Source: Prevotella sp. (GTDB lineage: Bacteria; Bacteroidota; Bacteroidia; Bacteroidales; Bacteroidaceae). Taken from it: 48,768 nt of DNA. A model generated the notes under the pieces. That model was given only the letters and a program-made list of their open reading frames with translations. It had not been told where the DNA came from and ran no database searches. How positions within the stretch are numbered: the stretch's first letter is position 1; each line of letters starts with the position of its first letter. Made by a program: the position numbers and the translations under genes. Positions 17,364 to 27,710 of this stretch are shown piece by piece. The stretch is from the NCBI GenBank assembly GCA_003447235.1, contig DLZV01000042.1, positions 1 to 48,768 on the forward strand, read 5' to 3'.

Positions 17364-17981
17364 ATGGATAGAGAAGCACTGACAAAAGATCGCAGCGTGG
17401 CTCGCTGCATCGCCGAGGGCTACCGGCTCTTCACCAGCCAACAGCTGACGACGCTCCGCCGGACATGGAAACCGCTGGTAGCCTCATCGCTGGGATGGGC
17501 GCTGAGCGTCACGACGGCGCTCTGCGGACAATGGATCGGGACGGCGCTGGCCCTGCTGCTGGCGCTGGCCGCACTGGTTGTTTTCAAGCGGGCCATCCTG
17601 CAGTTGGTCGCGCCCATGCCGAAGTGTGGCAGGGCGGCCAAGCGCGTGCTTCGCCATCTGGGAAGCTACCTCACCTACGCCCTCCTATCGGGCATCATCG
17701 GCCTGGTGGTCTTCACGCTACTGATGATCCCGGCCATCATCCTGCTCATAGAAGGCTACTTCGACTACACGCTGGCAGCGGAGGGCGACCCCAGGGTGCT
17801 GGGCATGGGCTACTGGGTGCTGACCACGGCAACGCTGACCTTCTGTCTCGCGCTGGTCTTCTACGCAATGATATGGAAGACGTTTGGCGAGGCCTATCTC
17901 TACGGGGCGATGGTGGCGCAGGACGAGGTAAGGAAAAGGCTGCAGGCGCGGACCACAACTTGGACGACGGCAGCAGACTGA
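17364..17981 (+). CDS. Multi-pass membrane protein of unknown function
   Basis: The 205-residue protein starts MDREALTKDRSVARCIAEGY. It has an N-terminal cytoplasmic helix and four or five membrane segments: PLVASSLGWALSVTTALCG, WIGTALALLLALAALVVF, YALLSGIIGLVVFTLLMIPA and VLTTATLTFCLALVFYAMIW. A YGAMVAQDEVRKRLQ tail follows. No catalytic motif is visible and I do not recognise a named family. It is followed closely by the 5'-nucleotidase gene. The ATG at 17364 is the first after the upstream tandem repeat; the frame is open further upstream only as a shadow of the methyltransferase gene. Confidence 0.7.
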   Translation: MDREALTKDRSVARCIAEGYRLFTSQQLTTLRRTWKPLVASSLGWALSVTTALCGQWIGTALALLLALAALVVFKRAILQLVAPMPKCGRAAKRVLRHLGSYLTYALLSGIIGLVVFTLLMIPAIILLIEGYFDYTLAAEGDPRVLGMGYWVLTTATLTFCLALVFYAMIWKTFGEAYLYGAMVAQDEVRKRLQARTTTWTTAAD

Positions 17982-18031
17982 CGGACGCCTATCCCCCACC
18001 CCTCCTCATATCATAACATCAACTCAAAAGA

Positions 18032-19789
18032 ATGAAGAAACTATTTTTGTCGCTTCTTGCAGCACTTTCACTCCACGCCTACGGAGACAATGTTTACGGA
18101 ATGGAAAACAACGACACGACGACCATACAGATAATAGAGACTTCCGACGTGCACGGTTGTTTCTTTCCCTACGACTTTATCAACCGCCGCGACCTGCCGG
18201 GTTCGCTGGCCCGCGTAAAAACCTACGTTGACCGGATGAGGGCGCAGTATGGGGCAGAGAACGTCTTTCTGCTCGACAATGGCGACATCCTGCAGGGCCA
18301 GCCCATCTGCTACTATTACAACTATGTGGCGACGGGACAGACCAACATCGCGGCTCAATGTACGAACTACCTACAGTATGACGCCCAGACGCTGGGCAAC
18401 CACGACGTGGAGACGGGCCACGGGGTCTATGACAAATGGATCAGGGAGAGCCACGCGCCGGTCCTGGGAGCCAACGTCATCGACACGCGGACGGGAAAGC
18501 CCTACACCCTGCCCTATCGCGTGCTGTGCAAGGACGGCAAGGTGAAGGTGGCGATCATCGGCATGATCACGCCAGCCATACCCAGTTGGCTGAAGGAGAA
18601 TCTGTGGAGCGGACTGCGCTTCGACGACATGGTGGCCACGGCACGGAGAACCATCCAGGAGGTGAAGGATCGGGAGCATCCGGACGTGATCGTCGGCCTC
18701 TTCCACTCGGGATGGGACGGCGGCATCGTGACGGAGGACTATACGGAGGACGCCTCGCGGAGGGTCGCCGAGGAGGTGGCGGGATTTGACGTCGTACTCT
18801 TCGGACACGACCACAGGCCGCACCAATCGGTGGTGGAGAACGGCGAAGGCCAGGAGGTGGTCTGCCTGGACCCGGCCAACAACGCGCGCAAAGTGGCCTT
18901 GGCCACGATCCAACTCGTGGAGAGGGACGGACAATGGCGTGTGGCCAAGAAGGAGGGAAGCATCGTGGATGTGGCCAACCTGGAGCCCGACGCGGGATAT
19001 ATGGACCATTTCGCAGCGGCCATCGACAGCGTGAAGGCCTGGGCGGAGCAGCCGCTGGGCACGTTCAAGCACGAGATCTCCACGCGCGACAGCTATTTTG
19101 GGTCGTCGGCCTTCAACGACCTCATTCTCAACCTCGAACTACAGATCACAAAGGCAGACATCACCTTCAACGCGCCCCTGTCGCTCAGCGCATCGATCAA
19201 GGCGGGAGAGGTGACGGTGGCGGATATGTTCAACCTCTATAAGTATGAGAACCAGCTCTACGTGATGCGGATGACGGGCGACGAGATACGCCGCCATCTG
19301 GAGATGAGCTACGACCAATGGGTGAACACGATGGAGAAGCCCGAGGACCATCTGCTGCTCTTCGACGACACGAGCGACGACGCGCAGCGACTGGGATTCA
19401 AAAACTTCCTCTTCAACTTCGACTCGGCGGCTGGCATCGACTACGAGGTGGACGTGACGAAGCCCAACGGACAAAAGGTGCGCATCCTCCAGATGAGCGA
19501 CGGAAGACCGTTTGACCCGAACGCCTGGTATCGCGTGGCAATCAACAGCTACCGAGGCAACGGAGGCGGAGAACTGCTCACGAAGGGGGCGGGCATTCCA
19601 CACGACTCGCTGCAGAGCCGCATCCTCTGGGAGAGCGAACGCGACCAGCGCCACTACCTCATGGAGGAGATCAAGCGGATGGGGACGCTCGACCCGCAAC
19701 CGAACAACAACTGGCGCTTCGTGCCGGAGGAATGGGTGAAGCCGGCGGCAGCAAGGGACTACGAGCTGCTCTTCGGAAAGAAGGAATAA
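18032..19789 (+). CDS. 5'-nucleotidase / 2',3'-cyclic phosphodiesterase, UshA family, secreted
   Basis: This is a periplasmic metallophosphoesterase that removes phosphate from nucleotides. The 585-residue protein has a signal peptide (MKKLFLSLLAALSLHAYG). Its calcineurin-like catalytic domain carries the full metal-site series: ETSDVHGCFFPYD, LDNGDILQGQP, LGNHDVETG, LFHSGWDGG and LFGHDHRPHQ. A C-terminal 5'-nucleotidase substrate domain follows from about residue 345 (FGSSAFNDLILN; VAINSYRGNGGGELLTKGAG). Length and order match the UshA/CpdB family; the exact substrate is not decided by sequence. It is probably co-transcribed with the NAD diphosphatase gene 38 bp downstream, a sensible pairing for nucleotide scavenging. 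Confidence 0.9.
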   Translation: MKKLFLSLLAALSLHAYGDNVYGMENNDTTTIQIIETSDVHGCFFPYDFINRRDLPGSLARVKTYVDRMRAQYGAENVFLLDNGDILQGQPICYYYNYVATGQTNIAAQCTNYLQYDAQTLGNHDVETGHGVYDKWIRESHAPVLGANVIDTRTGKPYTLPYRVLCKDGKVKVAIIGMITPAIPSWLKENLWSGLRFDDMVATARRTIQEVKDREHPDVIVGLFHSGWDGGIVTEDYTEDASRRVAEEVAGFDVVLFGHDHRPHQSVVENGEGQEVVCLDPANNARKVALATIQLVERDGQWRVAKKEGSIVDVANLEPDAGYMDHFAAAIDSVKAWAEQPLGTFKHEISTRDSYFGSSAFNDLILNLELQITKADITFNAPLSLSASIKAGEVTVADMFNLYKYENQLYVMRMTGDEIRRHLEMSYDQWVNTMEKPEDHLLLFDDTSDDAQRLGFKNFLFNFDSAAGIDYEVDVTKPNGQKVRILQMSDGRPFDPNAWYRVAINSYRGNGGGELLTKGAGIPHDSLQSRILWESERDQRHYLMEEIKRMGTLDPQPNNNWRFVPEEWVKPAAARDYELLFGKKE

Positions 19790-19827
19790 GAGAAGTCTTC
19801 GGAAAGAAGAACGAGATCACACACATC

Positions 19828-20601
19828 ATGAAATATTGGTTCATATTCGTCAAGGATGCCGTCATGCTGGAGAAGAACGCGGACGGCAGTCGTACCATCC
19901 CCCTGGCTGAGAATCCTCCCATCGAACTGAAGCCCTGGACGCACGTGATGGAGATAGCACCGATGGAGGACGGGACGGAGGTGAGGGCGGCCAGCATCGA
20001 CTATCCCATCGCCGAGGACGATCGCTACGAGACGTGCCCACTGCGCAAGTCGTTCTATCATCTGCCGACGGAACTCTATCTGAAGGCGGGGAAATGTCGC
20101 GAACTGCTCTACTGGGACCAAAACACGCAATACTGCGGGGTGTGTGGTGCGCCCACAAGGATGGATACCATCATTTCGAAGAAGTGTACGCATTGTGGCA
20201 AGGAGATCTGGCCGCAACTGGCCACGGCCGTCATCGTGCTCGTACACCGGGGCGAGGAGATGCTGCTCGTCCATGCGAAAAACTTCGTCAACAACCGCAT
20301 CTATGGACTGGTGGCGGGATTTGTCGAGACGGGAGAGACGCTCGAAGAGGCCGTGAGGCGCGAGGTGATGGAGGAGACGCAACTCGACATCACCAACCTC
20401 CGCTATTTCGGGTCGCAGCCGTGGCCCTTCCCCTGCGGACTGATGGTGGGATTCCACGCCGACTATGCGGGAGGCGAGATTCATCTGCAACGGTCCGAAC
20501 TGGAGCGCGGAAGCTGGTTTGGCAGAGACAACCTGCCGCCGCTGCCCGAGAAGCTGAGCATCGCGCGAAAGCTCGTCGATGACTGGCTGGGAGAAGAATA
20601 G
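19828..20601 (+). CDS. nudC: NAD(+)/NADH diphosphatase NudC-like Nudix hydrolase
   Basis: The enzyme splits NAD(H) into NMN(H) and AMP, and in some bacteria removes NAD caps from RNA. The 257-residue protein starts MKYWFIFVKDAVMLEK. It has the NudC zinc ribbon (CGVCGAPTRMD ... KKCTHCGKEIWPQ) between its N-terminal part and the Nudix domain. The Nudix box is intact: GFVETGETLEEAVRREVMEE. The downstream SQPWPFPCGLMVGF is the NudC signature SQPWPFPxS with Cys-Gly in place of the usual Ser. The ATG at 19828 was chosen because the open frame upstream only overlaps the preceding gene. A run of CACATGG repeats (20613-20667) lies between it and the next gene. Confidence 0.9.
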   Translation: MKYWFIFVKDAVMLEKNADGSRTIPLAENPPIELKPWTHVMEIAPMEDGTEVRAASIDYPIAEDDRYETCPLRKSFYHLPTELYLKAGKCRELLYWDQNTQYCGVCGAPTRMDTIISKKCTHCGKEIWPQLATAVIVLVHRGEEMLLVHAKNFVNNRIYGLVAGFVETGETLEEAVRREVMEETQLDITNLRYFGSQPWPFPCGLMVGFHADYAGGEIHLQRSELERGSWFGRDNLPPLPEKLSIARKLVDDWLGEE

Positions 20602-20710
20602 ACACGGGAGACGCCACATGGGCAAAGCACAACACACATGGGTGGAAGGCGGAACCCACACATGGAAGGAACACAACTATTATATTGACCTACAATAAAA
20701 GATCGAAAAA

Positions 20711-21424
20711 ATGAAGAAACAAGTTTTGGTGACAGGTGCCAACAAGGGCATCGGATATGAGATAGCACGCCATCTGGGAAAATCGGGATGGCAGGTAGTG
20801 GTCGGCGCACGCTGTGAAGACCGAGCACTGAAGGCCATGGAGGCCCTCCGCGCCGAGGGTGCCGACGTGGCGGGATGGCAGTATGTGAACCTTGCGGACA
20901 ACGGGGAGATCGAGGTCTCGGCCCGCGAGATAGCGGAGAAGTATCCGGAGCTCTCGCTGCTGGTCAACAACGCGGGCATTCCGGGCGACATGTCGGTCAG
21001 GAGCTACGAGCAGTCGCTGCAGGACGTGATCGACACGGTGCAGGTCAACTATATCGGCACGTTCTATCTGACAAAGTTGCTGCTGCCGCTGCTGGAGAAA
21101 AACCAGGGCAGAATCTGTAACATCACCGTGCCAAGCACGTTTAGCCCCTACTGGCACCCGATGGCCTACGTGGCCAGCAAGGCGGGACAGAACACGATGA
21201 TCGCCACGATGGGATGGGAATTTGACCACTTCCACGTGCCCGTGGAGGCGTTTACCATCCACCCGGGAGCCACCTCCACCGACCTCAACGGCCACTACGA
21301 CGGACCGGGATCGCACCAGCCCGACGTGATCGGCCAAAAGGTGGCGGAGATCATCAACGATGGAAAGCGACACAACGGGGAGTTTATCGAGCTCTACCCG
21401 ATTGTGGATGAGGGCAACTACTAA
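20711..21424 (+). CDS. Short-chain dehydrogenase/reductase
   Basis: This is a classical SDR oxidoreductase of 237 residues, using NAD(P)H. The Rossmann glycine motif is TGANKGIGYEIARHLG (residues ~8-23). NNAGIPGD is the NNAG motif, and the active site has the Ser in TVPSTFSPYW and YVASK (Tyr-x-x-x-Lys). The substrate cannot be told; the family is broad. The start MKKQVLVTGANKG is the normal SDR N-terminus. It is followed 32 bp later by a nitroreductase gene, so the pair may act in a shared redox or detoxification role (inference). Confidence 0.85.
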   Translation: MKKQVLVTGANKGIGYEIARHLGKSGWQVVVGARCEDRALKAMEALRAEGADVAGWQYVNLADNGEIEVSAREIAEKYPELSLLVNNAGIPGDMSVRSYEQSLQDVIDTVQVNYIGTFYLTKLLLPLLEKNQGRICNITVPSTFSPYWHPMAYVASKAGQNTMIATMGWEFDHFHVPVEAFTIHPGATSTDLNGHYDGPGSHQPDVIGQKVAEIINDGKRHNGEFIELYPIVDEGNY

Positions 21425-21456
21425 CCAAGTCCAAAATAACATAAAAAACGAAGCCT

Positions 21457-21966
21457 ATGAACTTCAAAGAATTGGCAACCGCGCGCTTCTCTGTGCGCAA
21501 ATTCACCGACGAGGCGGTCTCGCAGGCCGACCTCGACGCGATCATGACGTGTGTGCAACTGGCTCCGTCGGCCTGCAACCGGCAGCCTTGGAAGTTTCTC
21601 CTTCTCGCCTCCGACGAGGCCAAGGAGAAAATACGCCAGTGCTACGACCGTCCTTGGTTTGCCTCCGCGCCGATCTATGTGCTCTGCATGAAGGACACGG
21701 CCAACGCGTGGGTGCGTCCCGACGACGGCAAGTCGCATGGCGACATCGACCTCGGAATAGCCGTGGAGCATCTGGCCTTGGCTGCCGCCGACCGTGGACT
21801 GGGCACCTGCTGGGTGTGCAACTACGATGTGGAGGCCGTGAAGCGCCTGTTTCCCGTAGAGGGATTCGAGGCAGTGGCGATCATTCCGCTGGGACACATC
21901 GCCGAGGACTGTCCGAACCCGGGAAAGAAAAGGAAGGGTCTCGACGAAATTTGGCAAAAACTGTAA
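21457..21966 (+). CDS. Nitroreductase-family protein (FMN-dependent)
   Basis: The 169-residue protein has the short nitroreductase fold that binds FMN and reduces nitro compounds, quinones or similar acceptors with NAD(P)H. Visible family text is LATARFSVRKFTDEAVSQ at the N-terminus, LAPSACNRQPWKFLLL (FMN phosphate and ring contacts), AVEHLALAAADRGLGTCWVC and AIIPLGHIAED. The true substrate is unknown. The start MNFKELATARFSVR matches relatives. It lies between the SDR and pspC genes on the same strand. Confidence 0.9.
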   Translation: MNFKELATARFSVRKFTDEAVSQADLDAIMTCVQLAPSACNRQPWKFLLLASDEAKEKIRQCYDRPWFASAPIYVLCMKDTANAWVRPDDGKSHGDIDLGIAVEHLALAAADRGLGTCWVCNYDVEAVKRLFPVEGFEAVAIIPLGHIAEDCPNPGKKRKGLDEIWQKL

Positions 21967-21979
21967 ATATTGAAGCCCT

Positions 21980-22186
21980 ATGGAGTATAAGAAACGACTC
22001 ACAAGATCGACGACCGACAAATGGCTGGCGGGCGTCTGTGGCGGTATAGCCGAGTATTTCGGATGGGACGTGGCGATCCTACGCATCGTCTATGTCGTCC
22101 TGACGACCTGCACGGCCTTCTGTGGCGTACTGGTGTATATCCTCCTTTGGATCTGCATGCCGAAGGAGACGAAGTATATAGAGTAA
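21980..22186 (+). CDS. PspC-domain membrane protein
   Basis: The 68-residue protein is a single PspC domain, related to the phage-shock-protein regulator PspC. The pattern KRLTRSTTDKWLAGVCGGIA is followed by AEYFGWDVAILRIVYVVLTT and a hydrophobic stretch ending LVYILLWICMPKE. In Bacteroidetes such short stand-alone PspC proteins are common and their role in envelope stress is only presumed. It ends just before a bidirectional terminator. Confidence 0.9.
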   Translation: MEYKKRLTRSTTDKWLAGVCGGIAEYFGWDVAILRIVYVVLTTCTAFCGVLVYILLWICMPKETKYIE

Positions 22187-22240
22187 GGAGACAAAGCAAG
22201 AAGACTGCGGAAGATAGTCAGAAAGTAATTCTCCTGGTCC

Positions 22241-22273
22241 AAAGGTAGGGATGGTTTTCCTATCCCTACCTTT
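22241..22273. terminator. Bidirectional terminator between pspC-like gene and the outer-membrane gene
   Basis: AAAGGTAGGGAT (22241-22252) pairs perfectly with ATCCCTACCTTT (22262-22273), followed by TTCTTTT on the plus strand. It separates convergent genes. Confidence 0.85.
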
Positions 22274-22279
22274 TTCTTT

Positions 22280-25096
22280 TTATCTGCGTTTCTTTTTATC
22301 TGCCTTGGCGTCGAATCTATACGTGAAGGTAAGATTGGCATAGTGGTGGATATAGTTTTCGGCTGATTCGTAACGCTGGAATGCCGTATATTTGCTATCA
22401 TAATAGATGTCTTTGTTGAAGATATCATCAATATACAGCGACAGGCGGCATTTGTTCTTGCAGAAACTGTAATCAACACTCAACGATGAAATAATCCTGT
22501 GGCCATTCATTTCCGACGTGGCATAATCAGAACGGAAATGATCGGCTACCTCCGCTACCACTTGGAAAGGTTCGAGCTTCAGCATAGCTGTCACACCTAA
22601 TCTATTATATAGAGGATGAGTGTTGTATGAAGCGTCGTCATAGCGATAGCAATTCCATTGCAGACGGTCGTACAAAGACAGCTGCAGCGTGTTTGTCTCA
22701 TACGACAAATCAAAGTCTTCGTCTATGCCAACAGTTTTCTGATGATTCAAGGCAGGAACAGTATTAGGGTCGTTGTTGTCCACCAACGTCAGGAAGCCAT
22801 ACGACTGTGATGCCTGTACCGACAGTTTGTTCATCAACCGGAAATACGCGCCAATACCTTGGTCGTAGTTGACTCCGAATTTCCAGGAGTCGCCTCCTTT
22901 CACGTTCATTGGCTTCGACTCATAGATGCCTGTTGCGGAATTATAGCGATAGAGCGTGGCAATCGGATTGATTTCCTTTGTATATGACACAGTCAGTCCG
23001 AGCACGATCTGCTTGCGCAGCCACATGCGATGGTAGCTATATTTGGTCGTATGACTGTGTGATTTGCCAAGGAAGGGATTACCCACGGAAATAGACAGCG
23101 GATTGATGGTGTTGCGATAAGCGAGCGTGCTCACGAGGTCGGGCACCGTAGTATGATAGGCAAAAGAGAAATCCATATTGCGCACACGGCTCATCTTCCA
23201 TTTCAGAAATAGCGACGGTTCGTAGGTATAGCTTGTGCGCACGGCAGTGGTGTCGAGTTGTCCATAATGGTAAACTGCCTTCTCACGATATACGTTCCAG
23301 TTAAACTTTGGCATAATCATGAGAGCCTTCACGGGTTTTATGGTTGACTTCAGAGAGAAGCTATTGGTCCATTGGTGCATCAGGTTGCCCATGGTGTTGG
23401 CAAGGTCTGGCGTCGTCGGCATACCTCACACCACGTTATCTTCGCTATGGTCGGTATATATGTCGCGAATGGCTCTGGTACGCGAATAGGTCACATTGTC
23501 GGATAGGTCCAGATAGACCTTACTGCTCAGCCAGTATTCCAGTTCGGCGCCGAGCTGCGTGCTGAGGCCATGATTGTTGCGTTCGTAATACTGCCATAGC
23601 GTTTCGTTTCTGTTGTCCCTCAGATATTCCAGGCTGCGGTTGTTGTGGGTATCTTCATCGGATCCGCTTATTTTGGTGTAACCTTGCAAGGTGAACGAAC
23701 CTTTCTTGCCAAAGAAGTGTTCCCATGAGTAGTCCATGTTCAGACTGCGCGTCTGACTGTCACTTGTATGATAATAGCGGTTGCGGGTGATCAATCGGTC
23801 ATAGAGCGCATCGCCAGGTTTTGCGGCAAAGGCTGCGCCGATAGTGTGGTATTCAAACTTCTCCGGATCGTAGCCATACGATGCTCCTTGGTCTTCGCTG
23901 ATGCTGTGGCCTTTCTCGTAAGCCGCCTTCACATCTACGTTTATGCTATTCACAGAATCGGTGTAAGCAAAGAGTTTTGTCTGCAACTGCGGAGTGAGCT
24001 TATGGGCATAGCGGTAGTTGTCTGCTACGCTAAACGTGCGCTCCTTACCAGGGAAGAAAGTCTCAGTTGACTGAGTGCTTGTGTTCCAACCATCGCTGTG
24101 GCCCAGATTGGCACTTATGTTGAAGCTGTTGTCGCTATAGGACCCTGCACCCTCTGTCTTCCAGTTGTGTTGGTAGTTGTACGATCCATACTGACTCTTG
24201 CCGTCGCCGTCGATGTTGCGATCCATGCTTTGACCCATCGTGCGGTCTATATAGCGGTTGGTGTTGTTTGCCTGACCATATATCATCTGTGGGTCGTGGT
24301 CGCTCAGCCGACTGGCCCTGAGGCTGAACATATACCGCTTGTCTGTCTGGTATTGTGCTTCTGCCTCTCCATACCACTTGTCGAGAAATCCCGGCTTTAC
24401 CTGTATGTCAAGCACGTGGTCTTCCTCACCATCGTCATTGCCAGTATGGCGTGCCAGCTCCGACTTGCGGTCGTAGAGCTTCAGTTTGCTTGCCACTTCT
24501 GCCGGCAGCTCGCTGATGATCTGATTGCCGCCGAAGACGTCCCGACCGTTCATCATCAGGCGTATGGGTTTGTCGTTCCAATAGAGTTTGCCGTCGCGGT
24601 TCTCCACTCCCGGTAGTTTCTTGATCAGTTCGGCAAGGCGGGCTCCTTCCTTCAGTTTAAACGCTTCGGGGTTGAACACTATCGTGTCGCCCACCATAGT
24701 GATGCGGGGCATCTTGGCCGTCACCTTTACCTCCTGCAGCATGAGTGCCGTGGGGTGCAACTTGATGATGCCAAGGTCGGTCGTATCTTTCACCTCCCTG
24801 CCATAGGAATAGTCCACCTTGCGGAGATTCTTGTAGCCTATCATGCTAAACTTGAACATGATGCGCCCTTCCATACTACCATTCAGATAGAAGCATCCCG
24901 TACTGTCGGTCTCTGTCGTACTCTGAATAGACCATCCAGGTTGGGGGTTGATCTCGCTCTCTACCCTTGCTCCGACAATAACCTCGCCAGTCTCAGCATT
25001 GACAACCTTTCCCTTGAAAGTATCGGCATAGCATACAGTTGTCTGCAGGATGCTTAACGCCAAGACAATAAAGGATTTCAAGAATGGATTTCCCAT
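22280..25096 (-). pseudogene. Outer membrane beta-barrel protein with carboxypeptidase-regulatory-like domain, interrupted by an in-frame TGA
   Basis: The gene encodes a TonB-receptor-like outer-membrane protein: signal peptide (MGNPFLKSFIVLALSILQTT), a CarboxypepD-reg-like domain (FKGKVVNAETGEVIVGARVE), a plug-like part (LAELIKKLPGVENRDGKLYW) and a long barrel ending FNKDIYYDSKYTAFQRYESA and NLTFTYRFDAK. Codons 1-556 end at TGA (23426-23428). The next codons continue in the same frame as GMPTTPDLANTMGNLMHQ, to a natural stop at 22280. One base change (for example TGG to TGA) explains this. Total length would be 938 codons, normal for the family. The DNA is less GC-rich than its neighbours. 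Read-through or a sequencing error cannot be excluded. Confidence 0.8.
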
Positions 25097-25205
25097 AAAC
25101 CTATATAATTAATGTGACTATTAACAACCATAATTCCGCAACACTATGGACTTTATATACACAATGTGCATATTCTGACTTCATTAGCCATAGGGCAGGT
25201 GCAAA

Positions 25206-27509
25206 TCAGAAATAGACCTCCTGGATGTCGTTGACATCGGTGTCCTCGGACGTGGAACAGAAGTCGAAGTCCTTGGGGATGGCAAACTGCGTTTTGTCGC
25301 TATAGCCCAACTGGTGGTCGGCATAGACCTTCTTCATGAAGTAGGCCCAGATAGGCAGGGCGGCGGCGGCTCCCTGTCCGAGGGAGGTGGAGTCGAAGTG
25401 GATGTCGCGGTCCTCACCGCCCACCCAGGCGCCACTGACCAGTTCGGGGGTGAAGGCGATAAACCAACCATCGGAGTTGCTGTTGGTCGTACCCGTCTTG
25501 CCACAGATGTCGCCCTTCATCCCGTAGGCACCCTTCAGTCGGCTACCCGTACCGCCATCGATGACGGCACGCATCATGTCAATCATGCGATAGGAGTTGT
25601 CCTCGCTGATCACCTCCGTCATCAGGGGCTGGAACTTGGCAATGACATTGCCGTGGCTGTCCTCGATCTTCGTGACAAACAACGGGGCGCAGCGCACGCC
25701 GCCATTGGCGAAGGCCGTATAGGCCGAGACCATCTCGCCGACAGAGACCTCGCAGGGACCGAGACTGAGCACGGGGGTGGCGTTGCGGTCGATGTCGGGA
25801 TTGTTGAGGCCGAAGTCGTGGAGGATGCCCACAAACTGCTGCGGGCCAAGGGTCGTGATGAGGCTGGCCGAGATCCAGTTGTTGGAGTGCTGCAGCGCCC
25901 ACTTCAGCGGCACTTGCTGGCCGTAGCGCGCATGGCTGCCGTTGCGCGGGGTCCATCCGCCGTAGGAGTGCTGGACGTTGCGGAGGGTGGTGCAAGGAGT
26001 CATACGGTTCTGCATGGCCAGGGCATAGAGGAAGGGCTTGATGGTGGATCCCACCTGGCGACGGCCTCCCATCACCATGTCATACTTGAAGTGGTCGTAG
26101 TCAATACCGCCGACATAAGCCTTGACGGCGCCCGTATGGGGATCCATGCTCATGAAGGCAGAACGCAGAAAACTCTTATAATAGATAATGGAGTCGATCG
26201 GCGTCATCGTGCGCTCCTCGGGACCATGATAGGTGAAGACCGTCATATCTACTGGGGTGCGGAAGGCACGGATGATCTCCTCGAGCGAGGCTCCTACCTC
26301 CTTCATACGGAGGAAGCGCGTGCTCTGACGGATGCTGCGGTTGATGCTATTCTTGATCTGCTGGCGCGAGATGCCGGAGGAGAAAGGCGCATTGGGCTTG
26401 TAGTGGTTCTCCTGGTTGAAAGCCGTCTGGAGACTACGCCCCACATGCTCGCGCACGGCCTGCTCGGCATACTGCTGCATGCGCGTGTCGATGGTCGTGA
26501 AGATACGGAGGCCGTCGGTATTGACGTTGTAGTTGTCGCCATTGCGCTTGTGGTTCTTGTTGCACCAGCCATAGAGCGGGTCGGTGGCCCAGGCGATGGA
26601 GTCGAGGACGTACTGGCGCTCACGCCAGGCAGGATAGTTTTCGCGCAGAGGCAACTCGGCCATCATATACTGCTTGAGGAAGGCCTGGAAATAGCTGCCC
26701 GCACCAGCAATGGGCTTTTCGTGGGAGAAATGGAGCTCCAAGGGCTGCGCGCTCGCCTGGCCGTACTGCTCTGAGGTGATGTAGCCACACTTGAGCATCT
26801 GCGCCAGGACGACATTGCGACGCTGGCGGCAACGATCCTGGTAGCGCACGGGATTGAACATCGAGGGGTTCTTGCACATACCCACCAGGATGGCCGACTC
26901 GTCGAGGTTGAGCTGCCAGGGCTCCTTGTCGAAATAGATATTGGCCGCACGCTTGATGCCGACGGCGTTGTGGAGGAAGTCGAAGTAGTTGAGGTACATG
27001 GCGATGATCTCCTCCTTGGTGAAGCATCGCTCCAGCTTGATGGCGATGATCCACTCAATCGGCTTCTGCAACATGCGCTCCAGTGTGCCGTGGGCCTTCT
27101 CAGAATAGAGCTGCTTGGCAAGCTGCTGCGTGATGGTGGAACCGCCACCAGCCTCGTGGTGGCCGAGGATGCCTCGCTTGATGATGGCACGGCCCAGGGC
27201 GATATAGTCGATGCCGGAGTGCTCGTAGAAACGCTCGTCCTCGGTGGCGACCAGCGCATGGACGAGGTTGGGGCTGATACTGTTGTAATCGACCGCCACA
27301 CGGTTGCCGTTGTCCTCATTCCATGTGCCGATGAGCTTGCCATTGGCCGAATAGACCTGGGTGGCAAACTTATCGATCGGATTGGAAAGGGTGTCCATAT
27401 CGGGCATATAGCCTATCCAGCCATTCCATACGGCAATGAAAAACATGAGGCAGAAAGCCACAACGATTGCCAGTCCTTCCCAAAGGAAGTGAACGATTGC
27501 TCTTCTCAT
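25206..27509 (-). CDS. Class A penicillin-binding protein 1A (glycosyltransferase/transpeptidase)
   Basis: The enzyme polymerises and cross-links peptidoglycan in the periplasm. The 767-residue protein has one N-terminal membrane anchor (residues ~11-30). The GT51 glycosyltransferase domain has ATEDERFYEHSGID (catalytic Glu90) and GGGSTITQQLAKQLYSEKA. The transpeptidase domain has GSTIKPF (Ser near 487), SNN and KTGTT (near 670). Domain order and length are those of PBP1A/PonA. The start MRRAIVHFLWEG directly precedes the anchor. It lies upstream of, and on the same strand as, the broken outer-membrane gene. Confidence 0.95.
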   Translation of the reverse strand: MRRAIVHFLWEGLAIVVAFCLMFFIAVWNGWIGYMPDMDTLSNPIDKFATQVYSANGKLIGTWNEDNGNRVAVDYNSISPNLVHALVATEDERFYEHSGIDYIALGRAIIKRGILGHHEAGGGSTITQQLAKQLYSEKAHGTLERMLQKPIEWIIAIKLERCFTKEEIIAMYLNYFDFLHNAVGIKRAANIYFDKEPWQLNLDESAILVGMCKNPSMFNPVRYQDRCRQRRNVVLAQMLKCGYITSEQYGQASAQPLELHFSHEKPIAGAGSYFQAFLKQYMMAELPLRENYPAWRERQYVLDSIAWATDPLYGWCNKNHKRNGDNYNVNTDGLRIFTTIDTRMQQYAEQAVREHVGRSLQTAFNQENHYKPNAPFSSGISRQQIKNSINRSIRQSTRFLRMKEVGASLEEIIRAFRTPVDMTVFTYHGPEERTMTPIDSIIYYKSFLRSAFMSMDPHTGAVKAYVGGIDYDHFKYDMVMGGRRQVGSTIKPFLYALAMQNRMTPCTTLRNVQHSYGGWTPRNGSHARYGQQVPLKWALQHSNNWISASLITTLGPQQFVGILHDFGLNNPDIDRNATPVLSLGPCEVSVGEMVSAYTAFANGGVRCAPLFVTKIEDSHGNVIAKFQPLMTEVISEDNSYRMIDMMRAVIDGGTGSRLKGAYGMKGDICGKTGTTNSNSDGWFIAFTPELVSGAWVGGEDRDIHFDSTSLGQGAAAALPIWAYFMKKVYADHQLGYSDKTQFAIPKDFDFCSTSEDTDVNDIQEVYF

Positions 27510-27672
27510 GAATCGAGTACCTTTTTATATATAGTGTGCAAAGTTAATGAAAAAATGGGGTTCAACATAGAAGTAAAGGCAAAAAAGTGAGCTCCACCGA
27601 TTATTACACGTTTTTTTTATCCTCCAACTCATTTTTTCCCGCACTACCCGATGCTAATCAAAAAAGAATTTG

Positions 27673-27680
27673 TATCTTTG
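27673..27680 (+). promoter_or_regulatory. pyrBI promoter
   Basis: The -7 box TATCTTTG lies 30 nt before the pyrB ATG. No attenuator-like hairpin with T-run is seen between promoter and start. Confidence 0.6.
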
Positions 27681-27710
27681 AACCCGAATTATAAAACATA
27701 GAAGCGGTAA

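Noticed and set aside
20613..20667. Three CACATGG copies between the NudC-like and SDR genes
   Set aside because: Spacing is irregular and the copies are short; not enough to call a repeat element.
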